Position numbers and translations under genes: made by a program. The notes beneath the pieces are model-generated. The model worked only from the letters and a program-made list of their open reading frames with translations, had not been told where the DNA came from and made no database searches. DNA of 64,000 bases. It comes from Ilumatobacteraceae bacterium. Lineage in GTDB: Bacteria; Actinomycetota; Acidimicrobiia; Acidimicrobiales; Ilumatobacteraceae. The stretch covers positions 2,009,595-2,073,594 of the forward strand of contig JAWPMO010000001.1 in the NCBI GenBank assembly GCA_033344875.1. Reading direction: 5' to 3'. Positions 53,308 to 62,099 of the stretch are shown in pieces (within the stretch, counting starts at the first letter, position 1; every line of letters starts with the position of its first letter).

Positions 53308-55515
53308 CTACGCGTCGCGGGCGCAGGTCCCGATCGTGCCATCGGTCGGTGGGAGACCGTCGGGGCACAGCGAGTTGTCCCAGACGTTCACGTTCTCCCA
53401 GTCGACCCCCTCGTCGACCTGCACGCCGGTCAGATCGACGGCGTAGAAGTACGTGCCGTCGAGCACGGCACCGCGCAGGTCGGTCACGACCAGCCGCTCC
53501 TCGCCGTCGCCGATCGGGCCGCTGATGGTGGTGCCGGTCAGGTCGAACCCGGCCAGCGACAACTCCAGCGTGGCGAACTCGCCGTCGGCGCCCCTGATCA
53601 CGTCGAGATCGGCGTCGACGAGCACCGCCCCGTCGAACGACACGGGCAGGTCGGAGAACCCGATGCGCGCATCGGTCAGGTCGGCTCCGGCGAAGTTGGC
53701 ACCGGCCACATCTTGGAGGTCGGAGCCGTTCAGCCTCGCGCCGGAGAAGTCGGCACCGGCGAAGTTCGCACTGGCGTCCGACACCGCTCCCTGGAGTTGG
53801 GCCCCGGCGAACGACACACCCGAGTAGTCGCCGCTCCCGAGCTCGGCGAACCACACCTCGGCGCCGCCGAAGTCGGCACCCGAGAGATCGGGGTACCCGT
53901 CCACGCCGGCGAAGCGCGCCTGCCGGCAGACCTCGCCGGCCGCCGGCGTGCAGGACACCACCTCGTCGGCGGCGATCGCACGCGTCGATGACGCCACGAG
54001 TTCGAAGGGGTCGCCGGCGATGCGGATCGTCGAGAACGGGTCGTCGAGCAGGTAGGTGACGGCGACGACCGAGTCACGGAACCCGCCGACCGCCAGGAGT
54101 CCGCCGACGAGCTGCCGGTCCGCCTCCTGCGCCGACCAGGTGCCGTCGCCGTTCGGGACATAGGTGGTCATCTCGGTGAGGTCGTTCCGACCCGCACCGA
54201 CGACGAACGCGAGCTCGCCGTCGAGATCGATCGGCTCCGCGCCCACACGCGGCACGCCCTCGCTCGACCCCTCGACCCAGGCGTCGCCATCGAGCGTCAC
54301 GAACCGGCGCGGCACCTCCGCCTCGTCCTCACCGGACTCGTCGTCGTCCGACGCCACCGGCTCGGGGAGCGGCGCGAAGTCGAACAGGACGATCCGCCCA
54401 CCGATGACACTGCCCGTCGCGTCCGCGTACGGCTGCTTCGCGAGGTCGAACGCCTCGTCGACGGCACAGTCGACCGGCATCGGCGGTTCGAGCAGCGGAT
54501 GATCAGCCGGATCGACGGCGTCGAGCGATTGCACGTCCGGCCCTGCATACATGCGGAGGTGCCTCGCCCACGACGTCCCGAGGATCCACCCGGGCGTGTT
54601 GTCGTTGATGTCGTTCTGCGAACACGGGTGCTCGTGCGCCAGCACCACGAGCGTGTCACCGTCCCACAGCACCTCGTTGGCGCTGATCGGACCGTCGGCC
54701 CCACGCAGCTCGCGGACGAGTTCCCAGGTTTCCCCGTCGGGCGACGACCAGACCATCCCGTACCAGTCGGGGCCGCGATGGGTGCCGACCGCGACGAACC
54801 CGTCGCCGACCCGCGTCACCTCGCCGAACACCGCCGACCCGGACGACGGCGGGTCGACCCGTCGCCACGAGGTGCCGTCGTCGGAGAGGAACACGACCGG
54901 ACGATTGCGACGGCAGATCCCGGTCTCCCGGTACCCGTTGCCACGGTCGTCGTTGGCGGTGCACGACGTCGAGTGCGTACCCCACGCGAGGAACCCACCG
55001 CCCGGTCGGTCGAGCACGCCGAGCACGACGACGGCCGCCGAATCGATCGGCCCTTCGATCGTGACCGGTGTCCACTCGACGCCGTCGGGCGAACGCCACG
55101 CCCCCGGTGCGTTCCACCGCGCACCGGTCATCCAGAGTTCGTCGCCGACGGTCGACAACGACGTCCCGCGAAACCTCGAACCCCCGATGGTCTCGACCGT
55201 CGACGATGTCCACACGGCGCCGACCGGCAGGATCTCGGGCTCCGGCACGCTGGTCGTGGTGCTGGTCGTGCTGGTCGTGGTCGTGCTGTTCGTGCTGTTC
55301 GGTGTGGTGCTGCCGGTCGACGCTCCATCGGCGGGCACCGACGTCGCCGGCTCGTCGGCCACGGTCGAGTCGGGCTCACGGTCGCCGACGACCGCTGCCT
55401 CCGAGGTTCCGCCGTCGGGGTCGCTCGCGGCCGAATCGTCGCCACCGCTCGAACACGCCGTCATCACTCCACAGATCGCCAGCACCGAGCCGGCGAGTCG
55501 TCGTCTGCTCCGCAT
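53308..55515 (-). CDS. Secreted lipoprotein with beta-propeller and pentapeptide repeats
   Basis: 735 aa. Signal peptide with lipobox MTAC (Cys21), then a Thr/Ser-rich linker (to about 100) and strand-rich BNR/sialidase-like propeller segments (AWRSPDGVEWTPV, FLSDDGTSWRRV, VWSSPDGETWELV). The C-terminal region has right-handed pentapeptide repeats (SGADFGGAEVWFAELGSGDY, ANFAGADFSGARLNGSDLQDVAGANFAGADLTDA). Surface protein of unknown role; no operon partner. Confidence 0.85.
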   Translation of the reverse strand: MRSRRRLAGSVLAICGVMTACSSGGDDSAASDPDGGTSEAAVVGDREPDSTVADEPATSVPADGASTGSTTPNSTNSTTTTSTTSTTTSVPEPEILPVGAVWTSSTVETIGGSRFRGTSLSTVGDELWMTGARWNAPGAWRSPDGVEWTPVTIEGPIDSAAVVVLGVLDRPGGGFLAWGTHSTSCTANDDRGNGYRETGICRRNRPVVFLSDDGTSWRRVDPPSSGSAVFGEVTRVGDGFVAVGTHRGPDWYGMVWSSPDGETWELVRELRGADGPISANEVLWDGDTLVVLAHEHPCSQNDINDNTPGWILGTSWARHLRMYAGPDVQSLDAVDPADHPLLEPPMPVDCAVDEAFDLAKQPYADATGSVIGGRIVLFDFAPLPEPVASDDDESGEDEAEVPRRFVTLDGDAWVEGSSEGVPRVGAEPIDLDGELAFVVGAGRNDLTEMTTYVPNGDGTWSAQEADRQLVGGLLAVGGFRDSVVAVTYLLDDPFSTIRIAGDPFELVASSTRAIAADEVVSCTPAAGEVCRQARFAGVDGYPDLSGADFGGAEVWFAELGSGDYSGVSFAGAQLQGAVSDASANFAGADFSGARLNGSDLQDVAGANFAGADLTDARIGFSDLPVSFDGAVLVDADLDVIRGADGEFATLELSLAGFDLTGTTISGPIGDGEERLVVTDLRGAVLDGTYFYAVDLTGVQVDEGVDWENVNVWDNSLCPDGLPPTDGTIGTCARDA

Positions 55516-55607
55516 CCTGGCGAACCTAGTGCGACCCCTCGGGCCCGTGCCCGACGATCTGGCCGGCTGCTACCGCCCTGCTACCGGACCCGGCTGCTGC
55601 ACCCGAT

Positions 55608-56162
55608 TCAGTCCTCGGCGTCGGGCCGCGACAGGTGTCGGAGCAGTGCCGTGAGCCGCTCGTCGCTCGCCCGGTCGACGGCGTCGGGCCACGCGAACCA
55701 GCCGATCTCCTGGCTCTCGCCGGCGGGCGGATCGGGGTCGGCGTCGCCACCGTCGACCAGGTAGCGGAGGTCGAGGTGCGTGTGCCCCCGGCCGCCCGGG
55801 TGCACATCGACGTGCACCAGCGGAGGCACACCGTCGTCACCCACGGTGGCGAAGGCGACCTCCAGCCCCGTTTCCTCCTGCGCTTCGCGCAACGCCGCCT
55901 CCCACGGCGTCTCCCCCGGATCGACGTGTCCACCGGGCTGCAACCAGAGCCCGAGCCGCTTGTGGCGCAGCAGCACGACACCCCGTGGTCCGGTCACGAT
56001 CGCCGACCCCGTGACGTGGATGACGTCGGACTCCTGGCTCATCGGGTCCCGCAGTTCGTCGTAGTGCCCGAGGAACGTCGCGATGCTCGCCTGCTCCACC
56101 TCGTCGATCGGAACTCGCTCGGCGACGCTCCGCCGCACCTGCTCACGCATCGTCTCGCTCAT
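55608..56162 (-). CDS. NUDIX hydrolase
   Basis: 184 aa. Nudix box [26 protein letters not shown]. The start at ATG 56162 is fixed by TACGGT with 6-nt spacing. An N-terminal helical segment ([39 protein letters not shown]) precedes the Nudix fold. Substrate unknown; the fold may also suit dGTP- or sugar-type hydrolysis. Confidence 0.87.
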   Translation of the reverse strand: MSETMREQVRRSVAERVPIDEVEQASIATFLGHYDELRDPMSQESDVIHVTGSAIVTGPRGVVLLRHKRLGLWLQPGGHVDPGETPWEAALREAQEETGLEVAFATVGDDGVPPLVHVDVHPGGRGHTHLDLRYLVDGGDADPDPPAGESQEIGWFAWPDAVDRASDERLTALLRHLSRPDAED

Positions 56163-56267
56163 GGGGCCACCGTAACCAGAGGAAAATTGAACAAAACCGC
56201 TTGAGTCCGACCACCGCTCGGCCGATACGTGAATCACAGCCGCTCACCGAACGACTGCACGCTCACC

Positions 56268-57107
56268 ATGGAACCAAACACACAGTTTTCCCCCCGAGTA
56301 CTGCTCGCCATCGACGATCTCCGTCTGCGGCGCACCAACGAGGCCGGACTCCGTTCGGCCGGGTTCTCCGTCAGTGCACCGAGCGATGCCGATGCCGTTG
56401 CGATCCTCGCCGAGTCGTTCTCGCCCGATGTCCTCGTCGTCGACACCGAGATGCACGACAAGGACAGCCGTCCGCTCTACCAGCAGCTCCGCAGCGCGAC
56501 CGACAGCTATCTGCTCTGCATCGAATCGGCCGGACGCGACCGAGCCCGGGTCGAGATCCTGCGCTCGGGCGCCGACGACGCCGTGTCGATGCCCGTCACC
56601 CCCGACGAGATCGCCGCTCGCTGCCAGGCCATGCTCCGCCGACCGCGCGAGATGCGCGGCGACTGGGATCCCGTCCAGCAGACCGTGATCGCGCTCGGCC
56701 CGCTCAAGGTCGACACCGGACGCCACGAGATCCGGTTCGGCGACACCGAGGTCGCCGCCACCAGGATCGAGTTCTCCCTCCTCGAACATCTCTGCCGCCG
56801 CCCGACCGAAGTGGCGTCTCGCGACGCCCTCCTCGAGTCGGTCTGGGGCCCGAACTGGGTCGGCGACACCCATGTGGTCGACGTGCACCTCTCGAATCTG
56901 CGACGCAAGCTCGATCAGGTCGCCAGCGACATGCGGATCATCCACACCGTGCGCGGCGTCGGTTTCCGCATCAGCAACGAACTGCTCGACGCCGCCGAAG
57001 AAGCTGCGTCGACCGGTGTCCCCGAGGCGATCCGCACCGAGGCCCCGGCCACGGTCGATGTCGATGACGATGTCGATCTCGACACCGGCACCCCCATTTC
57101 GGCCTGA
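56268..57107 (+). CDS. OmpR-type response regulator with atypical receiver
   Basis: 279 aa from ATG 56268 (GTG 56229 adds 13 residues). Receiver: IDD (Asp16, Asp17), phospho-acceptor Asp59 in VLVVDTEMHD, but the conserved Lys is replaced by Met in AVSMPVTPDE (about residue 108), so phosphorylation signalling is doubtful. The winged helix is intact: LLEHLCRRPTEVASRDALLESVWG and VVDVHLSNLRRKL...IIHTVRGVGFRI. The acidic tail (DVDDDVDLD) is repetitive. No kinase gene is adjacent. Confidence 0.85.
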   Translation: MEPNTQFSPRVLLAIDDLRLRRTNEAGLRSAGFSVSAPSDADAVAILAESFSPDVLVVDTEMHDKDSRPLYQQLRSATDSYLLCIESAGRDRARVEILRSGADDAVSMPVTPDEIAARCQAMLRRPREMRGDWDPVQQTVIALGPLKVDTGRHEIRFGDTEVAATRIEFSLLEHLCRRPTEVASRDALLESVWGPNWVGDTHVVDVHLSNLRRKLDQVASDMRIIHTVRGVGFRISNELLDAAEEAASTGVPEAIRTEAPATVDVDDDVDLDTGTPISA

Positions 57108-57115
57108 GCCCGTCG

Positions 57116-58693
57116 CTACGAATACGTCGCCAGGATCGACCAGCGCTGCTGTTCGACCCCGACCAGATGCGCAACACCGTGCTCGGTGACCACCTGGAAC
57201 CGAGCCAACCGTCGCGCCCGATCGGGTGACCACCACCGCTGCTCGACGGGCCACGGCCCCGACCACGCCACCAGACGGTGCCGCGCCGTCGGGAACGCCA
57301 GTGTCACCGGTGGGGCACTCACGTCGCCACGTCCGTTGACCTGCACCACGCCACCGTGTTCGTCGAGCACCTCGACCGGTACCGGCTCGTCGGGAACCAC
57401 GGCGGGCGACGGTGCCGGGAGCCCGCCCGGCCACGGCCCGTCACCACGGTCGAGCCGGTCGGTCGGTTCGTCGAGATCGACCGAGGCGGCCGGCACCCAG
57501 CGGTACCGCTCGGCGGGCAGCCGGCCGCCCGCCCACATCGGCACCCGCACCGCCTCGTCACCGGCGATCCCACAGAGCCGCACGATCGCGCGCGCCGCGT
57601 CGTGATCGGCCTGGGACCTGCCGCCCCACAAACCGCCCTGGACGCCGTCGTCGCTGCGCAGCTCGTCGGGGATCAGACGAACCAGCGCGATGCCGCCGCT
57701 CAGGCCCTCGGGCTGTGCCACCCACCCGTCGAGCTGCCAGCGGACACGTTCGACCATCGCCGACGCGGACAACCCCTGATCGCGGTACCACGCACGTTCG
57801 CTGCGCTCGCCGTGTTCGGTCTCGATGACGACGACGAGCCGCACGCAGACCCGGCCGTCGGCGGACAGCTGCGCGACCAGTGAGTCGGCGAGTCGCTTCG
57901 CAACGAACACGACGGTCTCGAGCTGCTCGACGGGTTCGGGGAACACCTCGTCGATCCACCATTCGGGCGGCGGGTCGACGGCTGCGCTGGGACGCTGGTC
58001 GTCACCTCCAGCGATCCGGTGGGCGTGGAGGCCCTCCGCGCCGAACCGGGCCAGCACGTCGCCAGGGGGCAGCCCGGCCAACTGCCCGAGTGTCCGAAGA
58101 CCGAGCCGGACGAACAGGTCGATCAGCTCGGCCGACACCTCACCCAGCTCTCGCAGCCAGGCGACCGGCAACCCGTCGACGTATGCCGTCGACGTGCCCG
58201 GCGGGACCACGACGACACCCGTGCGGGTCCGGGTGGCCCGACGGGCGGCGATCGCCGATGCGGCCCGGCCGTCGGCGACCCCCACCCCCGGTCGTGCGCC
58301 CGTGGTATCGGCCACGATCTCGACCATCCGTTCGGCCATCGACCGATCGCCACCGAAGTATCTCGACGGCCCCCTGGCCAGCAGGCAGACCCACCCCGGT
58401 TCGACGACCTCGAGTCGCGGCGCCATGTCGGCGATCGCCCGCACGACCGGCTCGAAGGCACGGGCGTCACGGTCGGGGTCGTGATCGAGGACGAGGAGTT
58501 CCGCGCACGAGCCCTGGGCCGATCGTCGACGCTCGCCCGGCTGCACCCCCGCGGCCGCCGCTGCCGGCGAGCGGGCGATCACCCGGTTCGCACGGAACAC
58601 CGCCGCCGGTCGATCCGGCGCGACCCGCGCCGCGACGACCGGCCAATCAGGACACCAGACGGTGACGAGTCGGGGGACATCGGACGTCGACAC
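57116..58693 (-). CDS. imuB: ImuB, inactive Y-family polymerase homologue
   Basis: 525 aa. Y-family fold (WCPDWPVVAARVA at the start, GVADGRAASAIAARRAT, VDGLPVAWLRELGEVSAELIDLFVRLGLRTLGQLAGLPPGDVLARFG) but the catalytic acid residues of true polymerases are absent, as expected for ImuB. A QGGLWG clamp-binding motif (QxxLW) lies around 365. It acts as a scaffold bringing DnaE2 and ImuA' to the sliding clamp. GTG 58693 lies 6 nt after the imuA' stop. Confidence 0.93.
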   Translation of the reverse strand: MSTSDVPRLVTVWCPDWPVVAARVAPDRPAAVFRANRVIARSPAAAAAGVQPGERRRSAQGSCAELLVLDHDPDRDARAFEPVVRAIADMAPRLEVVEPGWVCLLARGPSRYFGGDRSMAERMVEIVADTTGARPGVGVADGRAASAIAARRATRTRTGVVVVPPGTSTAYVDGLPVAWLRELGEVSAELIDLFVRLGLRTLGQLAGLPPGDVLARFGAEGLHAHRIAGGDDQRPSAAVDPPPEWWIDEVFPEPVEQLETVVFVAKRLADSLVAQLSADGRVCVRLVVVIETEHGERSERAWYRDQGLSASAMVERVRWQLDGWVAQPEGLSGGIALVRLIPDELRSDDGVQGGLWGGRSQADHDAARAIVRLCGIAGDEAVRVPMWAGGRLPAERYRWVPAASVDLDEPTDRLDRGDGPWPGGLPAPSPAVVPDEPVPVEVLDEHGGVVQVNGRGDVSAPPVTLAFPTARHRLVAWSGPWPVEQRWWSPDRARRLARFQVVTEHGVAHLVGVEQQRWSILATYS

Positions 58694-58699
58694 CGCAAC

Positions 58700-59410
58700 T
58701 CATCCCGCGCGACGCAGCTCGCGCCCGTCGACGTCGACATCGACGTCGACATCGACGTCGACATCGACGTCGAGGTGGGCGTCGATGTCACCGTGACGCT
58801 CGGGAACGACCTCGACGCGTCCACCCGGGCCCGGCAACCAGAGGTCGCGTTCGACCGGACGCGGCACCCGACGGCCACCGACGCGCACCGTCGCCCGCCG
58901 AGCTGCCAGCGAGCCGTGCCCCGAGCCCAACCCGGCCCAGGCGACCGAGGTGGTGGTGAACTCGACGTCGCAGCCGATGCCCGGGTTCGACGGGCCGACG
59001 GCGATCAACACCACCCCTCGGGCCTGCAACCGCTGCCGCACCTTCCTGACGACACGGTCGGCGCCGGCCGGTGGACGGGTGAGGATCAGATCGAACCCGT
59101 CGGCGGCAGCGCCCACACGCTCCGCCCACGCCGCCGGGCGACCGTCGACGTCGATCGCAACCAGCCGCGAGAGCGGCACCCCGAGTTCGGCGGCCGCTTC
59201 GACCCCCAGCATCGGGACACCGACCACCGCCAGCCACGAACCGGTCGTGGTCGCTCGGGCGGCCAACGCCAGGCCGAGCGACATCGCCGCCGGACCGGTG
59301 CAGCCGACGATCCGCCCCCTGACCAATCCGGCATCGGGCAACATCGGAGCGAACGCCTCGTCGACCGGGACACACCGGTCACGGGCGGGGACGAGGGATG
59401 CCAGACTCAC
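58700..59410 (-). CDS. imuA': ImuA' mutasome protein
   Basis: 236 aa, RecA-like fold lacking a clear Walker A. It directly precedes imuB and follows a perfect LexA box, the typical actinobacterial imuA'-imuB arrangement. The GTG at 59410 follows TAGCCT by 7 nt. The C-terminus is a DVDVDVD repeat (tandem 12-bp DNA) followed by GRELRRAG. ImuA' interacts with ImuB in other organisms. Confidence 0.88.
   Translation of the reverse strand: MSLASLVPARDRCVPVDEAFAPMLPDAGLVRGRIVGCTGPAAMSLGLALAARATTTGSWLAVVGVPMLGVEAAAELGVPLSRLVAIDVDGRPAAWAERVGAAADGFDLILTRPPAGADRVVRKVRQRLQARGVVLIAVGPSNPGIGCDVEFTTTSVAWAGLGSGHGSLAARRATVRVGGRRVPRPVERDLWLPGPGGRVEVVPERHGDIDAHLDVDVDVDVDVDVDVDGRELRRAG
58727..58774 (-). repeat. 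12-bp tandem repeat in the ImuA' tail
   Basis: GACATCGACGTC and its permutations are repeated about four times; because the unit is itself palindromic, both strands read alike. It encodes the DV repeat. Confidence 0.85.
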
Positions 59411-59423
59411 CCGACCCAGGCTA

Positions 59424-59439
59424 TCGAACAGATGTTCGA
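59424..59439. promoter_or_regulatory. Perfect LexA (SOS) box before imuA'-imuB
   Basis: TCGAAC-AGAT-GTTCGA is an exact match to the actinobacterial SOS consensus. It lies just upstream of TAGCCT and the imuA' GTG. Confidence 0.95.
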
Positions 59440-59475
59440 TACGCCAGGGGCCGGGTTCAGCACCTGATCAGCGGA

Positions 59476-59928
59476 TCAGCCCTGCTTCGCCTTCCACTTC
59501 TCACGCGCCGCACGGCCCCGCTCGAGCAGGTGTGCGGGGACCAGCTTGGCGGCCTCCGACATCTCGGCACCGTCTTCGCCCCCGCCCTCGACCGCCGCCG
59601 GCTCCTCGGCCGGCAGGTCGTCGAACTCGGGCGGCACCACGCCCGGCTTCCAGTAGCGGTACATCTCCCGAACGACATCGGACAGACCCTCGGAGTCGTA
59701 CCCCTTCTGGAGGTCGACCGTGATCATGTTGCCGTACACGTGCACGTGCGACACCCTGCCGGTCTCGAACAACTGGCGTGCCAACTCGGCCGACGGCCGC
59801 GGCCCGACCGCGTCGAGCGCCGACGCGAACCGCTCGTGCCCCATACCGGACAACGACCGGTTGAGCTCGAACCGGACCACACCCGGTGCACTACTCGGCT
59901 TTTCGACGACTCCGACGAGCTGACCCAT
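59476..59928 (-). CDS. NifU N-terminal-domain (Nfu_N)-like protein
   Basis: 150 aa. Core: VVEKPSSAPGVVRFELNRSLSGMGHERFASALDAVGPRPSAELARQLFETGRVSHVHVYGNMITVDL matches the Nfu scaffold N-terminal fold (RFxxNR...LF...V..V.VYGN.ITV). The C-terminal part lacks the CxxC Fe-S site, so it is not a classical scaffold. It could bind a partner. The ATG at 59928 is chosen; the 59937 GTG is alternative. Divergent from the K+ transporter. Confidence 0.65.
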   Translation of the reverse strand: MGQLVGVVEKPSSAPGVVRFELNRSLSGMGHERFASALDAVGPRPSAELARQLFETGRVSHVHVYGNMITVDLQKGYDSEGLSDVVREMYRYWKPGVVPPEFDDLPAEEPAAVEGGGEDGAEMSEAAKLVPAHLLERGRAAREKWKAKQG

Positions 59929-60016
59929 AAGCGCCACACGCTAGCGCCCGTGCCCGGGAGAGCGAGAACGCGTCGGGAGACCTCGTCGACCCACCCCGCA
60001 GCCATAAGGTGCGCAC

Positions 60017-61360
60017 GTGATCTTCGGCCGGATCCTCGGGGTCGCCCGCAACCCAGCCCAGCTGGTGCTCGCTGCGTTCGTGTCCCTCATCGCGGTCGGC
60101 ACCGTCCTGCTCCGGCTCCCGATCTCGGTCGACGGTGGACTCGATCATCCGGGATGGCACGACTCGCTGTTCTGGGCGACCTCGGCGTCGACCGTCACCG
60201 GGCTCGGCACCGTCGACGTCTCGACCTTCTCGCTGTTCGGTGAACTCGTGCTGCTGGCACTCGTCCAGATCGGTGGCTTCGGCATCATGACGATCGGATC
60301 GGTGCTGGCGATCGTGGCCTCGCGTCGCGTCGGCCTCCGTCAGCGCATGCTCGCCCAGGCCGAGATCGGTGCGATCGACATCGGCGAACTCCGCTATCTC
60401 ATCGGGGCGATCGCGAAGATCACGATCCTCGTCGAGGGGTCGATCGCGTTGATCCTGTTCGCACACCTCGCCACGGTCGACGATGCCGACATCGGCCGGG
60501 CCGCGTACAGCTCGGTGTTCCACGGCATCTCGGCGTTCAACAACGCCGGCATCGCGCTCTCGTCCGACAGTCTCAGCCAGTTCGTCGACGACCCCTTCGT
60601 CGTGTTCCCGATCACGGCGGCGTTCGTGATCGGTGGGCTCGGCTTCCCGATCCTCGTCGAGCTCCGACGTCGGATCCGGCCCCGCCAATGGAGCCTGCAC
60701 ACCCGCATCACCCTGGTCGCGACGCTCGTCCTGATCGTGCTCGGTCCACTCGTCGTGCTCGTCGCCGAGTGGACCAATCCCGACACGCTCGGGCTGATGA
60801 GCGTGTGGGACAAGTTCCAGGCCGCGTGGTTCCAGGGCGTGTCGCCGCGCACCGCCGGGTTCAACACGATCGACATCGGCGCCCAGCGCGAACCGACCCT
60901 CAACTTCATGACCGCGCTGATGTTCATCGGCGCCGGACCGGCATCGACCAGCGGTGGCATCAAGGTCACGACGTTCGCCGTGCTCGGGTTCGCGATGTGG
61001 TCCGAGATCCGGGGACACCGGGACGTCAACGCCTTCCACCGGCGTCTCCCCGGTCAGGTGATCCGGCAGGCGACCACCGTGGCGTTCCTCGCGGTCGGCA
61101 TCGTGTTCGCGACGGCGATCACCCTGACCGCGATCTCCCCGTTCCCGCTCACCGAGACGCTGTTCGAGGCGGCCTCGGCGTTCGGGACGGTCGGACTCTC
61201 GACCGGCATCACCGACGCACTCCCCCACGGCGGCCAACTGCTGCTGATCATCGTGATGCTGATCGGCCGGATCGGGTCGGTCACGTTCATCGCGGCGCTG
61301 GCGATCAGACCGAGCGTGCGCGTCTACCGTTTCGCCGAAGAACGTCCGATCATCGGTTGA
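60017..61360 (+). CDS. K+ uptake membrane subunit (TrkH/KtrB family)
   Basis: 447 aa with four pore repeats: ATSASTVTGLGTVDV, GISAFNNAGIAL, GVSPRTAGFNTIDI and ASAFGTVGLSTGI. The Gly filter residues are in place and TGLG suits Na+/K+ transport by KtrB types. GTG 60017 follows TAAGGT by 6 nt. Downstream RCK gene forms the regulatory ring. Imports K+ across the inner membrane. Confidence 0.93.
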   Translation: MIFGRILGVARNPAQLVLAAFVSLIAVGTVLLRLPISVDGGLDHPGWHDSLFWATSASTVTGLGTVDVSTFSLFGELVLLALVQIGGFGIMTIGSVLAIVASRRVGLRQRMLAQAEIGAIDIGELRYLIGAIAKITILVEGSIALILFAHLATVDDADIGRAAYSSVFHGISAFNNAGIALSSDSLSQFVDDPFVVFPITAAFVIGGLGFPILVELRRRIRPRQWSLHTRITLVATLVLIVLGPLVVLVAEWTNPDTLGLMSVWDKFQAAWFQGVSPRTAGFNTIDIGAQREPTLNFMTALMFIGAGPASTSGGIKVTTFAVLGFAMWSEIRGHRDVNAFHRRLPGQVIRQATTVAFLAVGIVFATAITLTAISPFPLTETLFEAASAFGTVGLSTGITDALPHGGQLLLIIVMLIGRIGSVTFIAALAIRPSVRVYRFAEERPIIG

Positions 61361-61385
61361 TCGACCGACACCACCAGGAGCCGTC

Positions 61386-62096
61386 ATGTCCGAGAAGATC
61401 ATCCAGACGATGCTGCGGAGCATCTCACCCGACCGGATCGAGCACGAGGGGGAGATCGTCGTCATCGGTCTCGGTCGATTCGGGTCGTCGTTGGCGCACA
61501 CGTTGATCGAGATGGGGTACGAGGTCCTCGGCATCGACGCGAACGAGCAGACCGTGCAAGATCACGCCGGCGCGCTGACCCACGTGGTCCAGGCCGACAC
61601 GACCAGCCCGAAGGCCCTCAAGCAGGTGGGCGCCGCCGATGCCGTGACCGTCGTCGTCTGCATCGGGACGGGCATCGAGGCGAGCGTCCTCACCGTCACC
61701 GCACTGGTCGACCTCGGCGTCAGGAACATCTGGGCCAAGGCGATCACCGGCGCCCACGGACGGATCCTCCAGCGGGTCGGCGCCCACCACGTCGTGTATC
61801 CCGAGGCGGAGATGGGCAAGCGGGTCGCCCACCTCGTCACCGGCGACATGATCGAGTACGTCGCGCTCGACGAAGACTTCGTCATGGTCGAGATGACCGC
61901 GCCACCCGAACTCTCGGGTGTCCCGCTCGGCCAATCGGGATTGCGCGACCGGTACAAGGTGACCGTGGTGTGCGTGAAGAAGACGGGGCAGGCGTTCACG
62001 TACGCGGACCGCGAGACGGTGCTGGACGAACGCGACCTGATCGTGGTGGCCGGGCACCGAGAGCACGTCGAACGGTTCGCCGACCCCGACCGCTGA
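61386..62096 (+). CDS. RCK/TrkA-family K+ transport regulator (KtrA-like)
   Basis: 236 aa. N-terminal Rossmann fold IVVIGLGRFGSSLAHTLIEMGYEVLGID (GxGxxG and acidic end of strand 2), then the TrkA_C domain (about 150-235). Regulates the preceding channel by binding nucleotides such as ATP/ADP. RBS AGGAG lies 8 nt before the ATG; 25 nt separate it from the channel gene. Confidence 0.93.
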   Translation: MSEKIIQTMLRSISPDRIEHEGEIVVIGLGRFGSSLAHTLIEMGYEVLGIDANEQTVQDHAGALTHVVQADTTSPKALKQVGAADAVTVVVCIGTGIEASVLTVTALVDLGVRNIWAKAITGAHGRILQRVGAHHVVYPEAEMGKRVAHLVTGDMIEYVALDEDFVMVEMTAPPELSGVPLGQSGLRDRYKVTVVCVKKTGQAFTYADRETVLDERDLIVVAGHREHVERFADPDR

Positions 62097-62099
62097 CGT

